From: Gammaproteobacteria bacterium
Lineage (GTDB): Bacteria > Pseudomonadota > Gammaproteobacteria > SZUA-229
Direction: 5' to 3'
Assembly: GCA_024277705.1 (NCBI GenBank)
Contig: JAJRUQ010000076.1
Span: forward strand, 1 to 45,823
Length of the DNA stretch: 45,823 bases
In this document: positions 1 to 10,835 of the stretch, piece after piece
How the letters are laid out: every line of letters starts with the position of its first letter
How positions within the stretch are numbered: position 1 is the stretch's first letter
Program-made: the position numbers and the translations under genes
The notes under the pieces: model-generated
The model's input: only the letters and a program-made list of their open reading frames with translations
Databases searched by the model: none
What the model was told of the DNA's origin: nothing

Positions 1-1284
1 CAAAACACCCAGATTACCGGACAGGTGCTGTCAAGCTCAGTAGTGCCGGGAGTTGTAGCCGAGGCCACCATCGCATTTAATCAGCCGGTAACACCTGTCG
101 GTGACACCCCGGTACTGGCAAGAGTAAACAGTATCAATTTAAGCGCCGCCGCTGATGCTAGTGACAATACTCCCGTAGTAGCAGCCGTGGTAAACAGTGA
201 CGGCACACCAAGCCCAGCACCGACCTTAACCAACCCACCGGCAGGGACAACCGACTTTAACAAGTATGAATACACCAATGATGCGGGTGCACAGGCAATC
301 TTTACCCTGCCGGGTGCTGATGTAACCAGCGGAGAAATCGTCTTTCCATTCGAAACCCGTACCGGTGCAGATGAAAAAATCGTCTCAGGGGTAATCTTAA
401 CGCCTACCAATGCAAGCAATACTGTATATAAGTTAACCATGGGAGCAGTAAGCATTTCTGACCTGCAGAAAGTCGATTTCACCATGCTGATGCAAGCGGA
501 TAATTCAGATGTGACAGGTGTTGTTAGCAGCTCTTTGTATGCTGTTTCTACCGCCACCGCTGTTTTATCCGATATTTTTGTTGATGATGGTGACTTTATC
601 GATACACCCAGCAGAGACCTGGTCTCTGACGGTGCTAATCCGCCACTGATTACGGCAGAAAATGGTGATCTTGAATATGCACTTCCAGGGACTGCTACAC
701 AGTGTGTTGGTGGCAGTGGTAACTGTTTATTCCGGGCACTCAATAAACCCGGTGCAGTAGATATTAATGCAAATGAAAGAATGTTGTCACTGGTATCACC
801 GGCAGCATTTTATGGCACGGTCAAGTTGACCAGTTATACAGTGACCAGTTTTCCAGCAGGATCAGCAAGCACCATTGATACCACAACCACGGTATTTGAT
901 CAGCAAATTGCAGTCAGCTCAACGCAGGATGAAGCGGATGCCATGGATGTATCGGGTTTAACGGACACTCGTGGTAACTTTGAGCTGTTTTTAACTGATC
1001 CGGAAAACCAGAATCTCGATGATAAAAGCGGCAATAGCCTGAGCAGTGTTTTTGGAGCGGCAGCTACCAGCACTGACAACGGCAGGGTCAATTTTGACAA
1101 TAACTGGACTCGCGGTTATAAGATTACCGGATTGAATAACAATATCGGTTTCAGGGTCGATCTTGCCGGTTTTAATCTACCAGCAAACACCGCTAATTCT
1201 TATTTAAAATCAATAACCGTGGATATGAATGTCATTATCGCGGGACAACCTCAAACAGGTACCATGACATTGATGGTTCAATAA
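1..1284 (+). CDS. C-terminal part of a Ser/Thr/Ala-rich, probably secreted protein of unknown family (5' end outside window)
   Basis: The frame is open from base 1 (QNTQITGQVLSSS...) to the TAA at 1284, followed by a terminator. No recognisable catalytic motif. The track start at 25 is only an internal GTG. Confidence 0.7.
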   Translation, partial: QNTQITGQVLSSSVVPGVVAEATIAFNQPVTPVGDTPVLARVNSINLSAAADASDNTPVVAAVVNSDGTPSPAPTLTNPPAGTTDFNKYEYTNDAGAQAIFTLPGADVTSGEIVFPFETRTGADEKIVSGVILTPTNASNTVYKLTMGAVSISDLQKVDFTMLMQADNSDVTGVVSSSLYAVSTATAVLSDIFVDDGDFIDTPSRDLVSDGANPPLITAENGDLEYALPGTATQCVGGSGNCLFRALNKPGAVDINANERMLSLVSPAAFYGTVKLTSYTVTSFPAGSASTIDTTTTVFDQQIAVSSTQDEADAMDVSGLTDTRGNFELFLTDPENQNLDDKSGNSLSSVFGAAATSTDNGRVNFDNNWTRGYKITGLNNNIGFRVDLAGFNLPANTANSYLKSITVDMNVIIAGQPQTGTMTLMVQ

Positions 1285-1302
1285 GCGACTTTACCTCAGC
1301 TT

Positions 1303-1335
1303 AAAAAAACCGGCCATTCAGGGTCGGTTTTTTTT
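1303..1335. terminator. Bidirectional intrinsic terminator between convergent genes
   Basis: AAAAACCGGCC-ATTCAG-GGTCGGTTTTTTTT: GC stem with an A-tract on the left and a T-tract on the right. Confidence 0.8.
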
Positions 1336-1389
1336 GCCACTTGCCTGATCTTTACCCGGCCTATCATTCCGGCTTAACCGCTTAAACAG

Positions 1390-2535
1390 TTAATCCAGGC
1401 TTTTCCTGAACCTCAGTGATGCCACCGTCAGCCCGGCCAGAGTAAACAGGGCCAGCCAGTAAACATCAAAAGTCATATTGATAATTTCCACATCACGCAA
1501 TACTACGCCTCGTATTAAACGCATATAGTGCGTTGCCGGTAGCGCTTCAGCAATATATTGCGCAGCTTCCGGCATACCATCATAAGGAAACATGAAGCCG
1601 GACAGAAGGATTGACGGCAGCAATATAAACAAGGTCATCTGCATGGTTTGCAGCTGGTTTTTTGCAAACGTTGAAATCACCAGCCCCAGGGTAAGACTGG
1701 CGCTGATAAATAATAAGGTTGCCGCCGCCAGCTGCCACAGACTGCCAGCCACCGGCACATTAAAGACCAGCTTTCCCAGACCTAGAATAATACCGACCTG
1801 TAATACACCGATAAACATGTAAGGAATAATTTTACCGATCATTAGTTCGATAGAACGCACCGGTGTGGTAATCAGCATTTCCATATTACCGCGTTCACGT
1901 TCACGCACGATCGCTGCCGAAGTAAACATAATCATGGTCATGGTTAAAATAACCGCAACCAGTCCCGGCACCACATTAACCGCAGTGCGTTGTTCCGGGT
2001 TATACAGCAAAGCCACTTCAAAGGTCGGTGTCTGCCGGTTGGCCGGCTTGCTGAGCAACTCAGCCAGCGGCATCGCCCGCAAACTTTTTATCGCGCCGGC
2101 GATCATGGTGTCGGAACCATCAACAATCCACTGCGCCACCGGACGGCTGGTTTCTTCATCACTGGCGGGTGGTGAACCAAAACCGACCGTCTGGTGGCGT
2201 ACCAGACGTTGACTGACATCGGCAGGAATCACCAGAACCGCCCGTATATCTGCACTGGCAATGGCTGCCTCGGCCTGTTGCACATCACCATAGCGCGCTG
2301 TAAATTTAACCACCTGGGTGGCACTGATGGTTTGAATCAGCACCCGGCTTAAGCCGGTGTTACTGTAATCCACCACGCCTACCGGGATATGGCGGATATT
2401 GGTATTAATGGCATAACCGAATAACATCAGCTGTATCAGCGGAATCATCACCACCATGCCAAAAGTCATTTTATCGCGTCGAAGCTGAATCAGTTCCTTG
2501 CTGAAAATGGCAACTATTCTTAATAAAGAACTCAC
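1390..2535 (-). CDS. ABC-2 type transporter permease (YhhJ/YbhS/YbhR-like)
   Basis: N-terminal 'FSKELIQLRRDKMTFGMVVMIPLIQLMLFGYAINTN' and C-terminal ABC-2 membrane region; operonic with the ATPase and MFP. Confidence 0.9.
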   Translation of the reverse strand: MSSLLRIVAIFSKELIQLRRDKMTFGMVVMIPLIQLMLFGYAINTNIRHIPVGVVDYSNTGLSRVLIQTISATQVVKFTARYGDVQQAEAAIASADIRAVLVIPADVSQRLVRHQTVGFGSPPASDEETSRPVAQWIVDGSDTMIAGAIKSLRAMPLAELLSKPANRQTPTFEVALLYNPEQRTAVNVVPGLVAVILTMTMIMFTSAAIVRERERGNMEMLITTPVRSIELMIGKIIPYMFIGVLQVGIILGLGKLVFNVPVAGSLWQLAAATLLFISASLTLGLVISTFAKNQLQTMQMTLFILLPSILLSGFMFPYDGMPEAAQYIAEALPATHYMRLIRGVVLRDVEIINMTFDVYWLALFTLAGLTVASLRFRKSLD

Positions 2536-3455
2536 TGTCTGCCCTCGCCGGTACTGGTAACAAACACATCCTCCAGGCTTGGCCGCACCAGCGATAAACT
2601 GCTGGCAACAATATTTTCCTGTGCAGATAAAAATGCCAGTGGATCGCTAATACCCTTTTTGACCAGAACACGAAGCCGGGCACCCAGCTGAGCCGCTGAA
2701 ATGACTTCGGGCAAAGTTAACAGTTGCTTTTTTAACTGGCGCAAATCCGGTGACTCTATTTCGACAACATAGACACCCATTTGCGACATTAAATTTTCCG
2801 GGGTGCCATCAGCCCGTTTGATGCCTGTCTCTAAAATAGCCAGTTTATGACAACGTTCCGCTTCATCCATATAATGGGTTGAAACCAGGATACTGGTGCC
2901 CGCGTCGCTCAGATCAAACAACTGCTCCCAGAATTCACGACGATTTTCAGGGTCGACTGCCGAGGTAGGCTCATCTAAAAACAGCAACTCAGGTTTATGC
3001 AGGGTAGCAGCAGCCAGAGCAAGACGCTGGCGCTGGCCACCACTCATACTGCCTGCCAGTTGATTCTTCTTTTGATCCAGCCCGTAAATGTTTAACAGTT
3101 CAGCGATACGTTTTTTTTGCAAACTACCTGCTACAGCATATATTTTTGCCACAAACTGTAAATTTTCCTGCACCGTTAAATCATCGTACAGTGAAAATTT
3201 CTGTGTCATATAGCCAATATGCAAACGCAGTTTTTCAGCATCCCGCGGCAAACTGAAGCCGAGCACTTCAATTTCACCGCCACTCGGCTTTAACAGGCCG
3301 GTTAACAATCGGATAGCGGTGGTTTTACCACTGCCATTGGGGCCCAAAAAACCATAAATCCGGCCTTTCTCCACCTCAAGATCCAACGATTGTATGGCCT
3401 TTAAATCACCAAAATTCCGATCCAGTTTAGAAGCCCGGATTACATACTGGCTCAT
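2532..3455 (-). CDS. ABC transporter ATP-binding protein
   Basis: Walker A GPNGSGKTT, signature SGGQRQRLALA, Walker B LLFLDEPTSAVD. Confidence 0.95.
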   Translation of the reverse strand: MSQYVIRASKLDRNFGDLKAIQSLDLEVEKGRIYGFLGPNGSGKTTAIRLLTGLLKPSGGEIEVLGFSLPRDAEKLRLHIGYMTQKFSLYDDLTVQENLQFVAKIYAVAGSLQKKRIAELLNIYGLDQKKNQLAGSMSGGQRQRLALAAATLHKPELLFLDEPTSAVDPENRREFWEQLFDLSDAGTSILVSTHYMDEAERCHKLAILETGIKRADGTPENLMSQMGVYVVEIESPDLRQLKKQLLTLPEVISAAQLGARLRVLVKKGISDPLAFLSAQENIVASSLSLVRPSLEDVFVTSTGEGRQ

Positions 3456-4399
3456 GGCAATTCAACTTGTGCCGGCACCCCGTTAGGTAAACCTGCTTCA
3501 CTGTCAGCTAACTGTACTTCTGCCAGATACATCAGACGCGCCCGTTCTTCCTGATTTAATGCGTAATATGGTGTAAATGCCGGTTCATTTGCTATCGAGC
3601 GCAATTTTCCTGTGAGCGTTTTTTCCAGGCCATCAACATGCACCGTTAACACATCACCTACTTTTATTTTTACCCGGTAAGGCTCGGGCACGTAAACTCG
3701 GGCATAAGGCGCTTTACCTGCAAGCACAATCGCCAGCGGACTGCCTTTGGTCACCCGCTCACCAAGGTTCCATGGAAGATTATCAAGAATGCCATCACGG
3801 GTAGCCCGAATAGACAGATCAGCCAGCTTTTTATTTTCACTCGCCAGCACCGCCGACGCGGCAGCCAGATAGGCCTCGGCAACCCGCAGGTCTTCTTCTC
3901 GTGTACCATTGGTGAGAATACGCAACTGTTCCTGTGCGTTTTGCAGACCGGCAAGAGCGGCATCACGTGCTGCCAGCGACTGATCCAGCGTCGACTCACT
4001 GATCACTTTTTGTTTTATAAGATTTAATGCGCGTTTGTAGTTTGCTTCATTTTCCACCAGTGTGGCTCTGGTTTCTGCAACTTTGGCACGGGCAGCGGCA
4101 ACCTCTTCAACTCTAGCGCCGTTACGCAGCTTCTCAAGATTAGCTTCTGCCTGAGCCACCTCCGCTGCGGCTTTATTCACCTGTGATTTTTGCAGAGTAT
4201 CATCCAGCCTGACTAACAGCATACCTTTTTTGACTTCACTGCCCTGCACCACCGGTAACGCTACAACCACTTCACTCACCGTTGCAGTATGCGCAATACG
4301 ATCCCGCTCCAGCGTACCCAGCGCGATATTTTGCGGACGGCCGTCACAGGCACTGATTAACACCAGAATACAGGCAATACAATATCGCACGGTTACCAT
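3452..4399 (-). CDS. HlyD-family periplasmic adaptor/membrane fusion protein (lipoprotein-like N-terminus)
   Basis: HlyD-like coiled-coil region 'EVAQAEANLEKLRNGARVEEVAAARAKVAETRATL'; N-terminal hydrophobic segment ending in 'LISAC'. Confidence 0.88.
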   Translation of the reverse strand: MVTVRYCIACILVLISACDGRPQNIALGTLERDRIAHTATVSEVVVALPVVQGSEVKKGMLLVRLDDTLQKSQVNKAAAEVAQAEANLEKLRNGARVEEVAAARAKVAETRATLVENEANYKRALNLIKQKVISESTLDQSLAARDAALAGLQNAQEQLRILTNGTREEDLRVAEAYLAAASAVLASENKKLADLSIRATRDGILDNLPWNLGERVTKGSPLAIVLAGKAPYARVYVPEPYRVKIKVGDVLTVHVDGLEKTLTGKLRSIANEPAFTPYYALNQEERARLMYLAEVQLADSEAGLPNGVPAQVELP

Positions 4400-4558
4400 C
4401 CTTTATTCATGTTGAATTTTTACAACAGCTATTGTAAGTGATCACTAACTTCCTTAATAAGGAAATCAATATAATGTATTCCGGGCAATGCCCCGCCCTG
4501 TAAAATATTTATATTGTGTTTTTAATCTGTGTTTAGCAGCGTTCATCCGGGGAAAAGA

Positions 4559-6265
4559 TTATTCTGTTATTACCTGTGAACTGCCGACGCCGCGTTCATC
4601 AGAAGCCGCGTCAACTTCACCGGTATTTTTATTGATTATGATTACCTGCATATTGCCATACTCATAACCAAGCTGTTTTACCGTATGCCCCAGCTCTTCC
4701 AGCTCAGCCACCAAATCATCGTCAAACCGGCCGGCTTCATAGGATATTTCATCGGGCAGATATTGATGATGGTAACGCCCGGCATTAACAATTTCATCTG
4801 CCGATTTTTTGTCATAAAAATCCAGTATACCCAGCAACACCATGGTAATAATACGACTGCCACCGGGGGTACCAAGAACAGCAATGCGGTTCCTGGTTTC
4901 TACCATTGTTGGCGTCATGCTGGAAAGCATACGTTTTCCCGGCTCAATGGCATTGGCATGAGAACCTACCAGGCCATAAGCATTGGGCACGCCGGGTTTG
5001 GCAGAAAAATCATCCATTTCATCATTCAGCAACACACCGGTGCCTTTGGCAACAAAACAGGAACCAAAGGGATAATTAATAGACAAGGTCGCCGAGACTC
5101 GATTGCCTTTTTTATCCACGATAGAAAAGTGTGTGGTATCGGTGCCATTACCATCAGGTTGTGCCACTGCTTTCAGACTTGAACTTGGTGTCGCCGCGCG
5201 ACGGTTAATACTTTTTGTCAGTAACTTGACATGCAACTCGGAAACCAGAAAATCAATCGGCACATCAACAAAGTCCGGATCACCCATGTATTCAGCACGG
5301 TCACGATAGGCTCGTCGCATGGCTTCAACGATATGGTGAATACGCTGTGACTTACTCATTTTTTCCAGATCATATTCTCCCAGAATCTGCAGAATTTCAG
5401 CAATCACCAGGCCACCTGACGACGGCAATGCAGCAGTAGTAAGCCTCATGCCTTTATAAATAAATCTCTGTGGCGAACGTTCTTTTAACTCATAGGTGGC
5501 CAGATCTTTTATTGTCCAGATACCATTGTTATGCCTGACATCGCGCACCATCTTCCATGCCAGTTCATTCTCATAAAAACCGGAAAAGCCAAATTCAGCA
5601 ATACGCTCAAGGGTATCGGCCAGATCATTCTGAATAATCTTATAGCCCAGTTCCGGTACTTCACCCTTTTGCAAAAAAAGATCACTGGCCGCCTGATTTT
5701 TCTGTAAAGCGACCAGCCGAAAACCCGCCATTCGCTGATAATACTCATCAACCGCAAATCCTTCTCGCGCATGTTTTATTGCGCTTGCCAGAGATTGCGA
5801 TAAGGTTAATGCACCGTAATTTTCCGCCAGATGCACCAGTGCTGCAGGTATGCCGGGAATAGCGGCAGACAGTGCGCCATCCATCGATAAACCGGGAATC
5901 ACATTACCGTCCTTATCAAGATACATGTCCCTGTCAGCTCTGCCCGGTGCCTGCTCGCGTGCATCAATCATAATGTCACGATTTTTACCCTGCTCATGCA
6001 ACAGATAAAAACCACCGCCACCAATACCGGAGGAATACGGTTCTACCACAGCCAGTGTGGCCGTTACCGCAATGGCAGCATCAAAGGCATTACCGCCCTG
6101 CTTTAGTATTTCAATACCGGCGGCGGTTGCCAGCGGGTGGGCACTGGCAATCGCCGCCTGAATTTCATTAACAGCGGGCGCATCCTCTGCTGGCAGGGGA
6201 AAAGCAGACGTCGAAACAAACAGAAGAACAACAGAAAGCAAGATTTTGTGAACAGATTTGTTCAT
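4559..6265 (-). CDS. ggt: Gamma-glutamyltransferase / glutathione hydrolase
   Basis: 'ASAHPLATAAGIEILKQGGNAFDAAIA', autoprocessing region 'DTTHFSIVDKKGNRVSAT', 'GSRIITMVLLGILD'. Confidence 0.95.
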   Translation of the reverse strand: MNKSVHKILLSVVLLFVSTSAFPLPAEDAPAVNEIQAAIASAHPLATAAGIEILKQGGNAFDAAIAVTATLAVVEPYSSGIGGGGFYLLHEQGKNRDIMIDAREQAPGRADRDMYLDKDGNVIPGLSMDGALSAAIPGIPAALVHLAENYGALTLSQSLASAIKHAREGFAVDEYYQRMAGFRLVALQKNQAASDLFLQKGEVPELGYKIIQNDLADTLERIAEFGFSGFYENELAWKMVRDVRHNNGIWTIKDLATYELKERSPQRFIYKGMRLTTAALPSSGGLVIAEILQILGEYDLEKMSKSQRIHHIVEAMRRAYRDRAEYMGDPDFVDVPIDFLVSELHVKLLTKSINRRAATPSSSLKAVAQPDGNGTDTTHFSIVDKKGNRVSATLSINYPFGSCFVAKGTGVLLNDEMDDFSAKPGVPNAYGLVGSHANAIEPGKRMLSSMTPTMVETRNRIAVLGTPGGSRIITMVLLGILDFYDKKSADEIVNAGRYHHQYLPDEISYEAGRFDDDLVAELEELGHTVKQLGYEYGNMQVIIINKNTGEVDAASDERGVGSSQVITE

Positions 6266-6354
6266 ATAATAGTGTGCTGTGCAGCCTTGATTAACAGGTT
6301 AAAAAGCCAATGTCTGGTGTATTGAAGTTTTATAAAACACACAAAACTTCGGAA

Positions 6355-6606
<252 letters not shown>

Positions 6607-6660
6607 TTAACTCTTTTCCAACCTCAATATTACTCAACCACGACTAAAACAACGGACTAT

Positions 6661-7324
<664 letters not shown>

Positions 7325-7333
<9 letters not shown>

Positions 7334-7897
7334 ATGTGTATACAGCTTATAAACAACCTGTCCGGCCCGCTTTTCTTTTAAACATTGCCAGTGTTCAGGA
7401 AATTCAACATTCTGCTCAAACGCATGTTCAACATAGATTACGGCATCATCTGTTAAACATCCAGCCGTCGCCAGCAAAGCACTGCTCTCAGCCAGCAAAC
7501 CCGAATGGAACGGCGGATCAAGAAAAACCAGATTATATTGTTGTTGCTGCGCTTTTTCCAGCGCAGTGGTCTGTAACCAGTGTATTGCATCCAGCTGCAG
7601 AAGACTGGCCTGAGTTGTTTTCAGCTGTTTAATATTTTCTTTTATACTGTTAACGGTTTTCGCGTTCCGCTCAATAAAGACAACATCGTCAGCACCTCGC
7701 GACAATGCTTCAAAACCCAGCACTCCACTGCCGGCAAAAAGATCAAGACAGTGACTCTGGTAGAGATAAGCCTGCAACCAGTTAAATACCGTTTCCCGAA
7801 TGCGGTCAGTTGTCGGCCGCAAACCTTCAGCATCATCAAATTTTATTTTTCGACCACGCCACTGGCCACCAATAATTCTGCATCTGCCATCTTTCAT
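7325..7897 (-). CDS. rsmD: 16S rRNA (guanine966-N2)-methyltransferase
   Basis: 'RIIGGQWRGRKIKFDDAEGLRPTTDRIRETVFNWLQ', 'CLDLFAGSGVLGFEALSRGA', 'NLVFLDPPF'. Confidence 0.96.
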
Positions 7898-7972
7898 AAC
7901 TTGCTTTAATGACAGCTGTCCCGGAAAGACATTTTTCCGGCCCTGCTGCCCCGTTATTTATATCTTTTTATC

Positions 7973-9325
7973 TCAGGATTGCTTGCCAACAATAACCGTG
8001 ACCATTTTATCGGGATGCAAACGACGCGATAAAGCATCATTAATCATATCAATGTCTACCGCTTTTACGTTATCAATAAAATGATCAAGGTAATCAACGG
8101 GTAAATCATAAAAACCAATCATTGCGATATATTCAAGCAATTTCCCGTTACTGTCGATATTGAGCGGAAAGCCGCCGGTTATATTGCTGATACTGGCTTC
8201 AAGCTCGTCATCAGTTGGCCCGTTTGCAACATACTTTTTCAGTTCCTGATTCAGCAATGACAGAGCCTGCTGTGTCTGCTCAGTTTTGGTTTGCATCCCC
8301 ATGGTAAAAGCGCCGTACTCACGTAGTGGCGAAAAATAACTGTATACACTGTAGGCCAGTCCTTTTTCTTCACGAATAACTTCAACCAGCCGGGAAGTAA
8401 AACCACTACCTCCAAAGGGATGATTAGCGACATACAAACTGAAATAGTCCTTATCACCACGTTTTGTACCGGTCTGCCCGACAAAGATATGGCTCTGTGC
8501 CGATGGAAAATCAATAACTATTTTTTTCGCCTGGGTTAACGGTTTAACCGCTGGTAAAGCAGCGGCTTTTTCACCTGCAGGCAAGGCTGAAACAATCGCT
8601 TTAACAATTTCTTCTGCCTGCCAGCGTTCCACATTACCGACAATCGCCACGGTAGCATTTTTAGCCACATAATATTTTTTATAAAAAGCACGAATATCAT
8701 TCAGCGTCATTTTTTCCAGACTTTCCTCGGTCCCCGATACCGGGCTGGCATACGGGTGCTCACCAAACACGGCTTTATTAAAGGCTTCTCTGGCAATGGC
8801 AGAAGGCGACTGCTGCCTTGCCTTGACCGAAACTTTTAAACGGTTTAACTCACGTTGAAAAGCATGCGCTGGAAAATCCGGCTGTGTTAACACCTCCGTT
8901 AATGCTTTGATCGCCGGTGTTAAATAACGTGACTCGGTCAGGCTACGAACACCCACCAGTGCCATATCACGCATCGCGCTGTTTTCAAGCTCGGCACCAA
9001 CCGACTCAAACTCTTCTGCAATTTGCTGAGATTCTTTGCCGGCAGCGCCTTCCGCTAACAGGCTGTTGGTAAGCACCGCCAGTCCGCTTAAACCGTTATC
9101 ACGTGCAGCCCCGGCATCAAATACAATACGCACGTCCAGCATGGGAATTTCCCTGGCCGGAACAAACAGGACTTTTGCACCATTTTCGGTCTGCCAGGTT
9201 TGAATCTGCGGAGTTGCGATAACACTTGAGCTGACAAATAACAGCGCTAAGACACTACTGTTGCCGGGTGCAAATAATGAAAGAGTTTTTTGTTTCAGGG
9301 TGTTGATTATCATTATACTGAACAT
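7973..9325 (-). CDS. M16 family peptidase homologue lacking the HxxEH zinc motif (non-catalytic partner-like)
   Basis: Insulinase-like layout 'FDAGAARDNGLSGLAVLTNSLLAEGAAGK' where HxxEH would be expected; 'EEKGLAYSVYSYFSPLREYGAF'. Confidence 0.9.
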   Translation of the reverse strand: MFSIMIINTLKQKTLSLFAPGNSSVLALLFVSSSVIATPQIQTWQTENGAKVLFVPAREIPMLDVRIVFDAGAARDNGLSGLAVLTNSLLAEGAAGKESQQIAEEFESVGAELENSAMRDMALVGVRSLTESRYLTPAIKALTEVLTQPDFPAHAFQRELNRLKVSVKARQQSPSAIAREAFNKAVFGEHPYASPVSGTEESLEKMTLNDIRAFYKKYYVAKNATVAIVGNVERWQAEEIVKAIVSALPAGEKAAALPAVKPLTQAKKIVIDFPSAQSHIFVGQTGTKRGDKDYFSLYVANHPFGGSGFTSRLVEVIREEKGLAYSVYSYFSPLREYGAFTMGMQTKTEQTQQALSLLNQELKKYVANGPTDDELEASISNITGGFPLNIDSNGKLLEYIAMIGFYDLPVDYLDHFIDNVKAVDIDMINDALSRRLHPDKMVTVIVGKQS

Positions 9326-10782
9326 TATTTCGCCTCAACTGCAACTTGCGAAGGTATCGATGGATCACCTTTATGACTGTCTTTGCTGTTTAACGGCAAA
9401 GGCTCTAATACCGCAACCGTCAGACGGGTATCGGTTAAGTATTTGTTCGCTACCTGTCGAACCTGCTCGGCCGTTACCGCCAGAATATTATCAACATACT
9501 CATCTTTCAGCTGCCAGGGCAAACCGATGGTTTCCAGTGAACCGACTTCCATTGCCTGATAGAAAGTGGAATCCTGTTTATATACCTGTGCTGCCACCAC
9601 CTGCGCCTTGATCCGGTCAAGCTCCTTTTCATCCGCAAGCCGGGTTTTTAAAATATTGACTTCCTCACGCAGGGCAAACTCAAGCACTTCAATAGCCACA
9701 TCATCATTAGGCACCGCCGACAGAACAAACAGCGTTTCATGACGGCCGGCCATACCATAACTGGCACCGGCACTGTTGGCTATCTGCTGCCCCCGTACCA
9801 GATGATTACTGAGGCGGGCACTATCACCACCATCAAGCACACCGGCCAGCACTTCAAGCGCATACACTTCCCACGTGTCCTCGACCTGGCTGTATACCGG
9901 TGCTTTATAACCCATAATGATATAAGGAATTTTTGCCGGCACTTCTACCGTCAGCCGTTGCGTACCATATTGTTTTGCCTCACGCCTGGGTTTGGTCGGC
10001 GGAATTTCAGAAACCGATAATGGCCCGAAATATTGCTTTGCCAACCGATAAACCTCTCCCGCCTGCACATCTCCGGCGACTACCAACGTAGCATTATTCG
10101 GTGCATACCAGGTTTTATACCAACGTCGAATATCATCAATGGTCAATGTATCAAGATCTTCCATCCAGCCGATAATCGGGCGACGATAAGGACTATTGGT
10201 ATAAGCCACTGCATTAAAACGTTCATAGGTAAGTGCTGTCGGTTTATCGTCGGTACGTAAACGCCGCTCTTCCTTAACTACTTCAACCTCTTTAAGAAAG
10301 TCCTTTTCCTCCAGCACCAGATTACGCATCCGGTCAGCTTCCAGTTCGAGACACAACTCCAGCCGGTCATTGGCTATTTTCTGGAAATAAGCCGTATAAT
10401 CCTGACCGGTAAAAGCATTCTCATCACCGCCATTGGCGGCTACAATTTCTGAAAACTCACCGGCCGGGTGTTTTTCAGTGCCTTTAAACATCATGTGCTC
10501 CAGCACATGCGAAACTCCGGTAATACCATCATGTTCATAACTGGCGCCAACCTTATACCAGATTTGAGAGACCACCACCGGTGCACGATGATTTTCAATA
10601 ACCAGTATTTTCAACCCGTTCGACAAGGTAAATGACTGAACCGCTTCATCACTTTTTTCCGGTGGCAGCTCTTCATGATGAAACAACACCCAACCCAGCA
10701 GCAAAGTCGAAACTGCAACCAGACCTATAACCGACTTTATTTTCATAATTTTTTCTCTTCGTTTTTTATTATTTTCTGACAA
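9325..10782 (-). CDS. M16 family zinc peptidase (catalytic type); start may be 10746
   Basis: 'GVSHVLEHMMFKGTEKHPAGEFSEIV' with the HxxEH motif (HVLEH); downstream E residues in 'EVEVVKEERRLR'. Confidence 0.95.
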   Translation of the reverse strand: MSENNKKRREKIMKIKSVIGLVAVSTLLLGWVLFHHEELPPEKSDEAVQSFTLSNGLKILVIENHRAPVVVSQIWYKVGASYEHDGITGVSHVLEHMMFKGTEKHPAGEFSEIVAANGGDENAFTGQDYTAYFQKIANDRLELCLELEADRMRNLVLEEKDFLKEVEVVKEERRLRTDDKPTALTYERFNAVAYTNSPYRRPIIGWMEDLDTLTIDDIRRWYKTWYAPNNATLVVAGDVQAGEVYRLAKQYFGPLSVSEIPPTKPRREAKQYGTQRLTVEVPAKIPYIIMGYKAPVYSQVEDTWEVYALEVLAGVLDGGDSARLSNHLVRGQQIANSAGASYGMAGRHETLFVLSAVPNDDVAIEVLEFALREEVNILKTRLADEKELDRIKAQVVAAQVYKQDSTFYQAMEVGSLETIGLPWQLKDEYVDNILAVTAEQVRQVANKYLTDTRLTVAVLEPLPLNSKDSHKGDPSIPSQVAVEAK

Positions 10783-10835
10783 CTAAACCATCAAGTGATG
10801 ATAGGATAGCTGTCAAATTAACTTAATGATTAATC

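Noticed and set aside
81-743. 220-aa antisense ORF under the first gene
   Set aside because: Opposite strand of a better-supported open frame; composition typical of an antisense shadow ORF.
4685-5182. 165-aa ORF antisense to ggt
   Set aside because: Fully contained in a well-recognised gene; no family resemblance.
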